Assembly: GCA_038317095.1 (NCBI GenBank)
Contig: JBBQBB010000031.1
Coordinates: 1-38,301 of the forward strand
DNA: 38,301 nt
Reading direction: 5' to 3'
DNA from: JAGXTF01 sp038317095
Lineage (GTDB): Bacteria > Bacteroidota > Bacteroidia > NS11-12g > UBA955
Shown here: piece after piece, positions 16,384 through 25,493 of the stretch
How the letters are laid out: the number at the start of each line of letters is the position of its first letter
Numbering within the stretch: position 1 is the stretch's first letter
The notes under the pieces: model-generated
What the model saw: the letters and a program-made list of their open reading frames with translations, nothing else
What the model was told of the DNA's origin: nothing
The model's database searches: none
Position numbers and translations under genes: made by a program

Positions 16384-16983
16384 ATCACACTTGCATTAAA
16401 ACATACCACCTATATTTTTGAAGCTGGCTGTGACGAGGCGGGTAGAGGTTGTTTGGCTGGGCCAGTGGTTGCCGCGGCGGTCATTTTACCCGAGGACTTT
16501 TACCATCCTTTGCTCAACGATTCTAAGCAAGTAAGCAAGAAAAATAGAGAAGAATTGAGGTTGTATATCGAATCAGTAGCCATTGAATGGGCCATAGGGA
16601 TTTGCAGTCCGCAAGAAATAGATAAAATAAACATTTTAAAGGCTTCTTTTTTGGCCATGCACAAAGCTTTAAATCAATTAAAAAGCAATGTGCAATTTAT
16701 TTTGGTAGACGGGAATAGGTTTACACCCTACAAATCCGTTCCCCATGGCTGCATGGTAAAAGGCGATTCAAGGTTTGCGAATATAGCGGCTGCCAGTATT
16801 TTGGCAAAAACCCACCGCGACGAAATTATGGAAAAACTACACATAAAAAATCCCGCATATGGATGGAATAACAATGCAGGCTACCCTACCCTTGCGCATA
16901 GAAATGCCATTCGAGAATTTGGTATAACACCCCATCACAGAAAGACTTTTCGGCTTCTTCCAGAACAATTGACATTGTTCTGA
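16384..16983 (+). CDS. rnhB: Ribonuclease HII (start codon non-standard, position uncertain)
   Basis: RNase HII removes RNA from RNA-DNA hybrids and single ribonucleotides from DNA. The four acidic active-site residues are present: D17 and E18 in CDEAGRG, D109 in LVDGNRF and D146 in THRDE (numbered from 16384). The ASILAKTHRD motif and the GYPTLAHR segment are typical. The odd point is the start. The frame is closed by TAA at 16372-16374, and before the DEAGRG motif there is no ATG, GTG, CTG or TTG. The first standard start, TTG at 16453, would remove two catalytic residues. ATC at 16384 would give a normal-length N-terminus of 16 residues before the motif; ATT at 16414 is another candidate. 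A base error or small indel near the start is the alternative. The family call is firm, the start is not. Confidence 0.85.
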   Translation: MTLALKHTTYIFEAGCDEAGRGCLAGPVVAAAVILPEDFYHPLLNDSKQVSKKNREELRLYIESVAIEWAIGICSPQEIDKINILKASFLAMHKALNQLKSNVQFILVDGNRFTPYKSVPHGCMVKGDSRFANIAAASILAKTHRDEIMEKLHIKNPAYGWNNNAGYPTLAHRNAIREFGITPHHRKTFRLLPEQLTLF

Positions 16984-17024
16984 TGGGATATGCGAAATGG
17001 AATGTGTAAATTGCAAACCATTTC

Positions 17025-19919
17025 ATGAAAAAAATTATTTTCGCTTCATTTGTCTTTGTCTTTTTATGCATGGTGGTAATGACTGTTTTTAACATTCGAA
17101 ACGGAAACTGGCAACCCAAAATTTCTAAGCAGAAATCACCAAAAATTATAGAGCAAGGCCCAATAGAAGCAAATGCAACGCTGGTAATTAAAACAAAGAC
17201 CATTGAACACAACTCACTATTGAAGCAAGAATTAGAATCTTCTGTGGGCAGCACAGAAGGTATGGAAGATGATGCGATTGAAAGAATTGAATGGGAATTA
17301 AAAAAACTGCGTGACCCTGTAACAGGGCATATTCCAGAAAAAATGAGGTTGAGAGAATTGGCATTCGCTGCAACTTTGCCCACAGATGAAATCGCAGGGC
17401 TTCATGCCAGGAGTATTCCAAACTGGACTAACAGAGGGCCATGGAATGTTGGCGGCAGAACAAGGGCATTTGGAGTGGATGTGAGCAATGAAAATAGGCT
17501 TTTGGCGGGAGCCGTTTCTGGAGGCATGTGGCTGAGTACAAATGGAGGCGGAACCTGGGCAAAAACAAGCGACGCATCCGTATTAAAAAGTGCCACTTGT
17601 CTTGCACAAGATACCCGAACTGGCCACACAAAAACTTGGTATTATGGCGGTGGCGAAGGTTCTGGTGCTTCTCCCAGCGGTGACGGTGCTTATTACAATG
17701 GGGATGGATTGTCTAAATCTGAAGATGGTGGTTTAAGTTGGACCCCAATATTGTCTACCACAAATGGCAGCCCACAATCGTTTTCTACAAATTGGCAGAT
17801 TGTATGGAATCTAGCCTCAGACGTATCTGCCCCAGACACCCAAAATAGAATTTATGCTGCATGCTATTCTTCCATTTATCGAAGCAACAATGGCGGAAAA
17901 GATTGGACCACCCTTTTTAGCAGTGGTGGATACTACACAGACGTAACTGTTTCTAAAACTGGAATTGTATATGCGACTTGCAGCTCCGATGGTGCACAAA
18001 AAGGAATATGGAGATCCGAGGATGGAATAAATTTTGTAAAAATTCAACCCAAAAATTTTCCCACCAGTTTTAAGCGAATGGTCATTTGCATTGATCCCAA
18101 TGACGAAAACAAAGTGTATTTTCTTTGCCATACGCCGGGTTTTGGAAAAATATCTACCAATTATTTGGGCGATAAAGAATACAACAGTTTTTACACTTAT
18201 AATTATATCAAAGGCAATGGAACTGGGGATACAGGTGGTTATTGGAGGAACATTTCTGCAAACCTTCCATCTACCGGTGGGCAATTCGACAAATGGAATG
18301 TGCAAGGCGGATACGATATGGTGGTGAAAGTTAAGCCAGGCGATTCTAACACCGTATTTATTGGAGGCACCAATTTATACCGCAGCACCAGCGCTTTTAA
18401 AGATTCGATTAATACTACTTTTATTGGGGGGTACGAGCAGTTTTCAAAACTGCCAACCATAAACGGTTATGCCAACCACCACCCCGACCAACACGGGATC
18501 GCATTTTCTCCAAGTAACCCAAATAAAATGTTCAGTTACAATGATGGTGGCATATCTATAACAGACAACAATTCTTCCGCGACCGTGGTTTGGAATTCTT
18601 TGAACAACGGATATTTGTCTACCCAGTTTTATACAGTAGCAATAGACCACGCCACCACTGGAAATAACGTTATCATAGGGGGTGCGCAAGACAACGGAAG
18701 TTGGTACATTAACAGTGCAGACCCTGCGAGTCCATGGGTTCAACCACGGGGCGGCGACGGATCCTATTGTGCTATTGCAAACAACAGAACTGCTTATTAT
18801 TTTTCAATCCAAAACGCCAAAATGATGAGAACAACTTTGGATGCGAATGGAAATAAAACCGCTTTTACCCGCATTGATCCAATTGGAATCAAAGGTTTTG
18901 AATTTATCAATCCATTTATTTTAGACCCAAACGATAACAATTTGATGTATTTAAGTGGCGGAAAATATTTGTGGCGCAACAACAACCTTTCGGGAATTCC
19001 GATGGTCGGTGGTTGGGATTCCATTTCTACAAATTGGGTAAAATGGAAAGATTCAATTCCAGTGGCAAACGTGAAAATTTCGTGTATTACGGCATGTAAA
19101 ACACCAGCCAACCGGATTTACCTTGGCACCAACAACCGCAAATTGTACAAAATAGACAATGCAAATACCGGCACGCCAGCCTTGGTTGACATTACCTCCG
19201 CAACCTCTGGCAATATTTTTCCTGCGGGAGGCAATATAAATTGTGTGGCTGTGGACCCAAATGATGGCAACAAACTGATAGTGGTTTTTAGCAACTACAA
19301 TATTTACAGTGTTTTTTACAGTGCCGACGGTGGAACTACATGGAGCAAACAAGCCGGCAATCTTGAACCTTCTGATGGCAGTGGACCTTCTATTCGTTGG
19401 GCTTCCATAGTTCCAGTTTCGGATGGTACCATTTATTTATTGGCCACGAGTACCGGCATTTATGCAACTGCAAATCTTGCTGGGACGAATACAGTGTGGG
19501 TGCAACAAGGAACCAATACCATTGGAAATGTTGTTTGTGGCATGTTTGATTATAGAACTACAGACGGATTGGTGGTTGTCGCAACGCATGCCAATGGCAT
19601 TTTTTCTGCGAATTATACTACAGTAAATAATATTGTGAAATCCAAAGATTTTGCCAACAACTCGAACCCTATTTCTATTTATCCAAACCCTGTAAAAAAC
19701 AAGCTAAATATCCATTGGGAATTTACCCAATCTACAGCCATAAAAATTGAAATATTGGACAATTGTGGCAGATTAATTTCCCGTGAAATAATTGCGAATC
19801 CATCAACAGGGATGCCCGATTTTACAATAGATGTCTCCAAATTAAATTCGGGAACTTATTATTGTTCTGTAATCACTGATACAAGCAAAAAGACGATGCC
19901 ATTTATTATCCTAAAATAA
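17025..19919 (+). CDS. Large secreted BNR/sortilin-like repeat protein with T9SS C-terminal sorting domain
   Basis: A 964-residue exported protein. Residues 1-23 are a signal peptide or anchor. The body is a beta-propeller type repeat protein with Asp-box motifs S-x-D/N-G-G-x-x-W at about 171 (STNGGGTW), 232 (SEDGGLSW), 287 (SNNGGKDW) and 765 (SADGGTTW), as in sortilin/VPS10 and BNR proteins. The opening NRGPWNVGGRTRA plus GAVSGGMW is common to a group of large Bacteroidota surface proteins. The last 80 residues, from ISIYPNPVKNKLNI to the end, form a type A T9SS sorting domain that is cleaved on secretion. It is therefore cargo for the secretion system encoded at 32254-38301. The substrate is unknown; adhesion or glycan binding are both possible. 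It stands alone after rnhB, 41 bases downstream. Confidence 0.87.
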   Translation: MKKIIFASFVFVFLCMVVMTVFNIRNGNWQPKISKQKSPKIIEQGPIEANATLVIKTKTIEHNSLLKQELESSVGSTEGMEDDAIERIEWELKKLRDPVTGHIPEKMRLRELAFAATLPTDEIAGLHARSIPNWTNRGPWNVGGRTRAFGVDVSNENRLLAGAVSGGMWLSTNGGGTWAKTSDASVLKSATCLAQDTRTGHTKTWYYGGGEGSGASPSGDGAYYNGDGLSKSEDGGLSWTPILSTTNGSPQSFSTNWQIVWNLASDVSAPDTQNRIYAACYSSIYRSNNGGKDWTTLFSSGGYYTDVTVSKTGIVYATCSSDGAQKGIWRSEDGINFVKIQPKNFPTSFKRMVICIDPNDENKVYFLCHTPGFGKISTNYLGDKEYNSFYTYNYIKGNGTGDTGGYWRNISANLPSTGGQFDKWNVQGGYDMVVKVKPGDSNTVFIGGTNLYRSTSAFKDSINTTFIGGYEQFSKLPTINGYANHHPDQHGIAFSPSNPNKMFSYNDGGISITDNNSSATVVWNSLNNGYLSTQFYTVAIDHATTGNNVIIGGAQDNGSWYINSADPASPWVQPRGGDGSYCAIANNRTAYYFSIQNAKMMRTTLDANGNKTAFTRIDPIGIKGFEFINPFILDPNDNNLMYLSGGKYLWRNNNLSGIPMVGGWDSISTNWVKWKDSIPVANVKISCITACKTPANRIYLGTNNRKLYKIDNANTGTPALVDITSATSGNIFPAGGNINCVAVDPNDGNKLIVVFSNYNIYSVFYSADGGTTWSKQAGNLEPSDGSGPSIRWASIVPVSDGTIYLLATSTGIYATANLAGTNTVWVQQGTNTIGNVVCGMFDYRTTDGLVVVATHANGIFSANYTTVNNIVKSKDFANNSNPISIYPNPVKNKLNIHWEFTQSTAIKIEILDNCGRLISREIIANPSTGMPDFTIDVSKLNSGTYYCSVITDTSKKTMPFIILK

Positions 19920-19994
19920 TTTTTTTACTTCTAAAGTGCTTAGAAAATTCGCATTAAAATCCGCACTTAAAACGTTAACTTCGCACCCAAATTC

Positions 19995-21527
19995 ATGGCC
20001 GAAAAGATTCTTATTCTAGATTTTGGTTCCCAATTCACACAACTTATTGCCCGACGTGTAAGGGAATTGAATGTGTATTGCGAAATTCACCCTTTCAATC
20101 ATTTCCCAGAACCAGACCATTCTGTAAAAGGAATTATTTTAAGTGGCAGTCCTAGTTCTGTAAACGAGGAAGATGCTCCAAGTATAGATTTAGATCTTTT
20201 TTTAAATAAGTTTCCCATTTTGGGTGTATGCTATGGTGCGCAACTTATGGCAAAAAAACTTGGCGGCGAAGTGGCAAGAAGTGCACATAGGGAATATGGT
20301 AGGGCTACATTGCAACAAAGCGGAGAATCGAATGCCCTGCTGGATGGATTGAGTTACGAATCGCAAGTGTGGATGAGTCATGGAGATACAATTACCCGTT
20401 TGCCCGAAAACACAACCACCATAGCTACAACAGGTTCCATCCCAGTTGCCGCATTCCAATTAAACGATTATAAAAGTGCTTATGGTATTCAGTTTCACCC
20501 AGAGGTTTACCATAGTGTTGAAGGCAAAGAATTGTTGGCCAATTTTTTATTTAAAATATGTGGACTTACAGGCGATTGGACACCGGGTCACTTTATTGAA
20601 GAAACGGTACAAAATATACGAAAAACTGTAGGCAACGATACCGTGATTTTAGGGCTTTCTGGCGGAGTAGACAGCTCAGTGGCCGCGCTTTTGCTGCACA
20701 AAGCCATAGGCAAAAAACTGCAATGTATTTTTATAGACAACGGCCTTCTTAGAAAAGACGAATATGCCCAAGTGCAAGATGCGTATAAACAATTAGACCT
20801 GCAAGTACATGCAATTAACGCAGCGGACAAATTCTATAGCCAACTTCACAATGTTGTAGATCCAGAATTAAAAAGAAAAGCCATTGGCCGTGTTTTTGTC
20901 GAAGTTTTTCAGGATGAAGCACTCAAAATACCAGATGCTAAATGGCTGGCTCAAGGAACCATTTACCCGGATGTTATTGAAAGTGTGAGTGTAAAAGGCC
21001 CTTCCGCAACCATAAAATCGCACCACAATGTAGGCGGATTGCCCGAATCACTGCATCTTGGCATAGTTGAACCCTTGCGTAGTTTGTTTAAAGACGAAGT
21101 TAGGTTGGTTGGAAAAGAACTGGGCCTGCCTGCCGAAATATTAAACCGTCATCCGTTCCCAGGTCCAGGTTTAGCCATCCGAATCATCAGTGATATAACA
21201 AAGGAAAAAGTGAGACTGCTGCAAGAAGCGGATGCCGTATATATTGGTATTTTAAAAAAATCGGGTTGGTACGACAAAATTTGGCAAGCTGGTGCCATTT
21301 TGCTGCCTGTGCAAAGCGTAGGGGTTATGGGCGATGAAAGAACCTACGAAAATGTAGTTGCACTAAGGGCAGTTTCTAGTACAGATGGCATGACGGCAGA
21401 TTGGGTGCATATCCCCTATGAATTGTTGGCCGAAATTAGCAATTCTATTATCAACAACGTTCGTGGCATAAATCGTGTAGTGTATGATATTAGTTCAAAA
21501 CCACCTGCTACAATAGAATGGGAATAA
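19995..21527 (+). CDS. guaA: GMP synthase (glutamine-hydrolysing)
   Basis: GuaA converts XMP to GMP with ATP and glutamine, the last step of guanine nucleotide synthesis. The 510 residues hold a class I glutamine amidotransferase domain (nucleophile Cys79 in LGVCYGAQLMA, His168 and Glu170 in QFHPEV), an ATP pyrophosphatase domain with the P-loop LSGGVDSS at about 221-228, and the C-terminal dimerisation domain with HPFPGPGLAIRI. A TAACTTCG box at 19976-19983, 11 bases before the ATG, is a variant -7 element. The next gene starts inside its last codons with a 10-base overlap. Confidence 0.96.
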   Translation: MAEKILILDFGSQFTQLIARRVRELNVYCEIHPFNHFPEPDHSVKGIILSGSPSSVNEEDAPSIDLDLFLNKFPILGVCYGAQLMAKKLGGEVARSAHREYGRATLQQSGESNALLDGLSYESQVWMSHGDTITRLPENTTTIATTGSIPVAAFQLNDYKSAYGIQFHPEVYHSVEGKELLANFLFKICGLTGDWTPGHFIEETVQNIRKTVGNDTVILGLSGGVDSSVAALLLHKAIGKKLQCIFIDNGLLRKDEYAQVQDAYKQLDLQVHAINAADKFYSQLHNVVDPELKRKAIGRVFVEVFQDEALKIPDAKWLAQGTIYPDVIESVSVKGPSATIKSHHNVGGLPESLHLGIVEPLRSLFKDEVRLVGKELGLPAEILNRHPFPGPGLAIRIISDITKEKVRLLQEADAVYIGILKKSGWYDKIWQAGAILLPVQSVGVMGDERTYENVVALRAVSSTDGMTADWVHIPYELLAEISNSIINNVRGINRVVYDISSKPPATIEWE

Positions 21528-22612
21528 AAATTTTAAGGTATTTTTTTATTTGTATTGGATGCATTGCCACTGTCGTTGCGCATGCGCAACCTTTTGCCAA
21601 TCAATACCGAATTGCATTGGTATTGCCTTTCCACTCCGGTGGTTACCACGGTAGCCTCGGCGAAGCCATGTTAGATTATTACACAGGGTTTCGCATGGCA
21701 GCAGAAGATTTAGAAGCCGACGGTCTAAAATTGCAACTTTATGTATTTGACAGTGAAAAAGACAGCAATGCATTGAATACCACCTTATATCACCCTGATT
21801 TAAAAACAATGAACTTAATTGTGGGGCCAGTATATGACAAAGAAATGGCACCCACAGAAAAATTTTGCAACCTTAACGGCTCGGTGTTAATTAGTCCTTT
21901 AAAATTTTACAAACCTGCATCTGAGGAAACAAATATTATCAATTTCTATGTTCCCGATTCAGTAAGAATTGCTTCTATAGCATGTAAAGCAGCAAACTTA
22001 TACCCTGGTTATAAGTTTTACTTGGCTACAGATAACTCTACTAAGTCAAAAGAGTATTTGGCAATTATGAAAAGACAATTGACCAAATGTAAAATCAAAA
22101 ATAGCAAAACTTTAATTTACACCGGCGCAGCTATAGGCGCCAATGCACTGACCAAAGATAGTGTGGTAGTTTTAAGTTCTATTTCTTCAACCTCGGCCAA
22201 AGATGTATTGTTAACCGCAGTAAATGCAAAAAAAAACGGCATTCTATTCGCGCACATAGACTGGCACAACGCATCTATGAGCACCTTTGAAAAAGATGAA
22301 CCCAAGCTCATTTACCCTGAATCCAACTTTACCAATCCAGCCGACAGCGCAGCTGTGCGTTTCAGAACTGCATTTATGAATAGAACCTATGCTGAACCTA
22401 GCAAATACGCATATATTGGTTACGACCAAGCCTACTATTTGTGTTTATCCTTAATGACCTTCGGGAAAGATTTTATCCATCACCTACCAGATGCAGATTA
22501 CCGTGGTTTTATCAATACCATTCATCTTCAAAATTCAAAATGCGGTGTGCAGAATTTGGGTATCAATTACCTTCAAATTATTGAAGATGAAAGAAGGGAA
22601 TTTAAGCCCTGA
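21518..22612 (+). CDS. Exported periplasmic-binding-fold protein (type 1, LivK-like)
   Basis: A 364-residue protein with a signal peptide (cleavage likely after AHA at residue 23). The mature part begins NQYRIALVLPFHSGGY and continues with a glycine-rich loop, GEAMLDYYTGFRMAAEDLEADGLKLQLYVFDSE in pieces, then LIVGPVYDKEMAP. This is the pattern of type 1 periplasmic-binding folds, as in branched-chain amino acid receptors. The YAYIGYDQAYYLCL segment near the C-terminus supports this. No transporter genes are nearby, so it may not serve an ABC system. Bacteroidota have related stand-alone forms, some with LysM domains, but no LysM is visible here. It overlaps guaA by 10 bases and the RsmB-like gene by four bases (CTGA), so it lies in the middle of a coupled operon. 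Confidence 0.75.
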   Translation: MGIKILRYFFICIGCIATVVAHAQPFANQYRIALVLPFHSGGYHGSLGEAMLDYYTGFRMAAEDLEADGLKLQLYVFDSEKDSNALNTTLYHPDLKTMNLIVGPVYDKEMAPTEKFCNLNGSVLISPLKFYKPASEETNIINFYVPDSVRIASIACKAANLYPGYKFYLATDNSTKSKEYLAIMKRQLTKCKIKNSKTLIYTGAAIGANALTKDSVVVLSSISSTSAKDVLLTAVNAKKNGILFAHIDWHNASMSTFEKDEPKLIYPESNFTNPADSAAVRFRTAFMNRTYAEPSKYAYIGYDQAYYLCLSLMTFGKDFIHHLPDADYRGFINTIHLQNSKCGVQNLGINYLQIIEDERREFKP

Positions 22613-23739
22613 ACCGCTTTGTAAACCAATTGAAACATGCAAGCACTATAATTGAAAATTATAATGCCCTTTCTCCGATGCATTTGTGGCTGCAAGAACA
22701 TTTTAAAAACAACAAACAATTTGGAAGTCGAGACCGCCGTTTTTATAGAGATGCTTGTTACAGTTACTTTAAAAACGGAATTGTTACAACGCAAATTAGC
22801 ACTTCGCAAGCAATTTGCCTCGGTTTAATTAGCCAAAATTTGTACTTAGAAGAATGCGAACAATACCTTAAGGCCAATCCTGTTGGAGAGATTAAAACAG
22901 TACCTCCTTTTTCGCCATACGAAAATTTAACCAACCTAAGTTTAGAAGAATTAAACGCTTGGTTCAAAAAACCAGCTCCTGTATTTCTAGTCCCGAATCC
23001 TGAAAAAAAGACAATACTTATTGAAGGTTTAAAATCTGATTCTATTGAATTTGAACTGACGGAAGATGCTTTCAAAATAGGTTTGGGTAAAAACTTAGAC
23101 CGTTTTATTTCTGCAGGTATTGCAAGAGTTATGGATATAGGATCTCAACTAAGTATGCAAAACCTACCCATAAAACCCCACGATTACATCTGGGATTGTT
23201 GCGCTGGTGCTGGTGGCAAAACGCTTCAGCTATCCCAGTTGTATCCAACAGCCAACCTATATGCCAGTGATTCAAGAAGCACAATCCTTCAAAATTTAGC
23301 AAATAGGTATAAATTGACACGAATGAAAAAGCCAGCCATTGGTGTAAACAATTTATCCGTGCCAGTAAAAAGCCTCCGTTTTGAGAATGATTTGACAATC
23401 AAAGATGCCTTTTTTAATGTAGTTGTGGCAGATGTACCCTGCACTGGCAGCGGCACTTGGCGCAGAAACCCCGAAGAATTGCATTTCTTTAAATTGGAGA
23501 AACTAAGTACCATTAAGGATTTACAATTTAACATAGCGGCGAATGCACTGTCTTTTTTGAAACCAGGGGGGTTTTTTATTTACCTAACCTGCTCTGTGTT
23601 TAAAGCCGAAAATGAAAATGTGGTAGAAAAGTTAATCCAGGAATTTGATTTAAAATTTATTCAAAACAATTACTGCGGAGGCGCCAAAAAAGAAGGGGAT
23701 TATATTTTTAGATCTGTTCTACAAAAAACCGAATCATGA
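22609..23739 (+). CDS. RsmB/NOP-family RNA (cytosine-5) methyltransferase-like protein, CTG start
   Basis: A SAM-dependent RNA m5C methyltransferase-like protein of 376 residues. The SAM motif I CAGAGGK is at 198-204, the catalytic motif DVPCTGSGTW has Cys278, and the release motif LTCSVF has Cys328, so both family cysteines are present. The N-terminal part (LNRFVNQLKHAST, FGSRDRRFYRDACYSYF) matches the RsmB-like N-terminal domain of Bacteroidota homologues. That match requires a start at CTG 22609. The TTG at 22630 would cut seven residues, including part of the conserved RF motif. CTG overlaps the upstream stop as CTGA, the same geometry as ATGA junctions elsewhere in the window. The target (16S rRNA or tRNA) cannot be read from sequence. 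Its stop overlaps the next ATG. Confidence 0.83.
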   Translation: MNRFVNQLKHASTIIENYNALSPMHLWLQEHFKNNKQFGSRDRRFYRDACYSYFKNGIVTTQISTSQAICLGLISQNLYLEECEQYLKANPVGEIKTVPPFSPYENLTNLSLEELNAWFKKPAPVFLVPNPEKKTILIEGLKSDSIEFELTEDAFKIGLGKNLDRFISAGIARVMDIGSQLSMQNLPIKPHDYIWDCCAGAGGKTLQLSQLYPTANLYASDSRSTILQNLANRYKLTRMKKPAIGVNNLSVPVKSLRFENDLTIKDAFFNVVVADVPCTGSGTWRRNPEELHFFKLEKLSTIKDLQFNIAANALSFLKPGGFFIYLTCSVFKAENENVVEKLIQEFDLKFIQNNYCGGAKKEGDYIFRSVLQKTES

Positions 23740-25493
23740 TTGGATTGAAAAAAATAGGTTTGCTTTGTGTATTTGTTTGGGTGACTTTTTCATCTCTGTC
23801 AGCACAAACACCGCTTCAAAAATACGGCAAACACTGGAAAAACGCGGGTTGTCGTAATTTCAAATTGCCTAAAGGATATAGAATTCAGCTTACAGATTTC
23901 GGTATAGATACATCTGGCATAGTCGATGCTGGTGCTGTATTGGGTTTGGCTATGAAAGCTGCAAATTCTGGCGATACATTGGTTTTTCCCAATGGCACTT
24001 TCTTATTCACCCAACCCATCTTACTCAAAGACAGTATTTGTTACCTTGGTCAAGGCAATTTAACCCAATTAAAATTCAACTTTCCAACCCAAAACAATGC
24101 CATTCAATTTTCGGGGTCTATAGAAAAAAGCATACATACCCTATCCAACGGTTTAAAAGCTGGAGATAGCATTCTTAAATATACCCAAGGAAATTTAAAG
24201 GTTGGTGATTGGATCCAAATACTTAAAAATGATTCAGACTTAGTTACTTCAACATGGGCAAAAAATACAGTTAAAGAATTGGTGCAAATTTCTAAAATCA
24301 ACAGTGATTCTTTCCATTTTTACCCGCCCCTAAAAACAAATTATCCGATAAATAGAAAACCTTGGTTTGTAAAGGTAAACCCCACAAAACAAATCACCCT
24401 GAAATGTTTCTCCATAGAACGCATGGATTCAACATTAGGGCAAAACAGCAACATTGCACTTAACTATGCTGTGGACTGTAAATTATATGGCATTTTAAGC
24501 AATCGTACCAATTTTGCGCATATTGCCATAGACAATTCTTCGAATTGCACCATTGAACAATGTTATTTTGTTGCCAGTTTTGGCTATGGAGGTGGGGGTA
24601 AAGGTTACGGAATTGCCATAGAAAATGGAAGTTGCCAAAATTTATTTACGAATTCCATATTCAAACATTTAAGGCATGCCTTACTCTTTCAATCGGGTGC
24701 AAATGGAAATGTAATTTCATACAACTACAGCCTAGACCCTTTTTGGACTGAAAATGGTTTGCCTACCGATGCCGCAGGGGATATCGTATTGCATGGCAAC
24801 TATCCTTTTGCCAATTTGGTAGAAGGAAACACCATCCAAAATCTAGTTATTGATGATTCGCATGGATCCAATGGACCTGAAAATGTTTTCTTAAGAAATA
24901 GAATTGAAAATTACGGTATTTTCATGAACTCAACCACGCCTTCTAACCAACAAGTTTTTTACAACAATGAAATTCCAAAGACAGGCTTATTCAAGGGTTT
25001 ATACATACTTGCAGGGACAGGTCATTTGGAATTGGGTAACAAAGTAAGAGGCGCTTACAAACCCAATGGAACCAAACCTATTTTGGATTCTTCCTATTAT
25101 TTAAAGTCAGTCCCTTTATTTTGGCCAACTGGCTTTGTTTGGCCATATTGTGGATCTGAAAACAGCTTATCTGCATCTATAAACCCTGCCCAATATCGCT
25201 ACTCAAATTCACAATATACAGATTGTATCGGCTCCGTTTTATATTCGAAAACACAAGCCTTCAGAAAAAACAACAGTCCCATTAACCTTTTTGACAATCC
25301 AATAGCAAACAAATTAAAATTTTACAATGGAACTGGTTTTCTAGAAATTCGCATCACAGATATTTCGGGTAAAACCATAACATATCCTATACGCCCTTAT
25401 GACGAAAATTGTATAGAAACCGAAAAAATGTTACCTGGAGTTTATGTTTTAACGGTTGGCCATACAGCCCTTAAATTCGTAAAAAGCAATTGA
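23736..25493 (+). CDS. Secreted right-handed beta-helix protein with degenerate T9SS sorting domain
   Basis: A 585-residue protein with signal peptide (cleavage after LSA, before QTPLQ). Residues about 45-450 show a pectate-lyase-like, right-handed parallel beta-helix: the entry segment NSGDTLVFPNGTFLFTQPI is typical of pectate lyase 3-like folds, followed by runs of short strands with Asn/Ser turns (NSSNCTIEQCYF, NVISYNYSLD, LVEGNTIQNLVI). The last 70 residues, from NLFDNPIANKLKF through EIRITDISGKTI and LPGVYVLTVG to KFVKSN, resemble a type A T9SS sorting domain without the usual YPNP motif. Catalytic residues cannot be assigned, so polysaccharide cleavage is a guess. It overlaps the RsmB-like gene by four bases (ATGA), and its stop abuts the fabH stop with no spacer. 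Confidence 0.78.
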   Translation: MIGLKKIGLLCVFVWVTFSSLSAQTPLQKYGKHWKNAGCRNFKLPKGYRIQLTDFGIDTSGIVDAGAVLGLAMKAANSGDTLVFPNGTFLFTQPILLKDSICYLGQGNLTQLKFNFPTQNNAIQFSGSIEKSIHTLSNGLKAGDSILKYTQGNLKVGDWIQILKNDSDLVTSTWAKNTVKELVQISKINSDSFHFYPPLKTNYPINRKPWFVKVNPTKQITLKCFSIERMDSTLGQNSNIALNYAVDCKLYGILSNRTNFAHIAIDNSSNCTIEQCYFVASFGYGGGGKGYGIAIENGSCQNLFTNSIFKHLRHALLFQSGANGNVISYNYSLDPFWTENGLPTDAAGDIVLHGNYPFANLVEGNTIQNLVIDDSHGSNGPENVFLRNRIENYGIFMNSTTPSNQQVFYNNEIPKTGLFKGLYILAGTGHLELGNKVRGAYKPNGTKPILDSSYYLKSVPLFWPTGFVWPYCGSENSLSASINPAQYRYSNSQYTDCIGSVLYSKTQAFRKNNSPINLFDNPIANKLKFYNGTGFLEIRITDISGKTITYPIRPYDENCIETEKMLPGVYVLTVGHTALKFVKSN

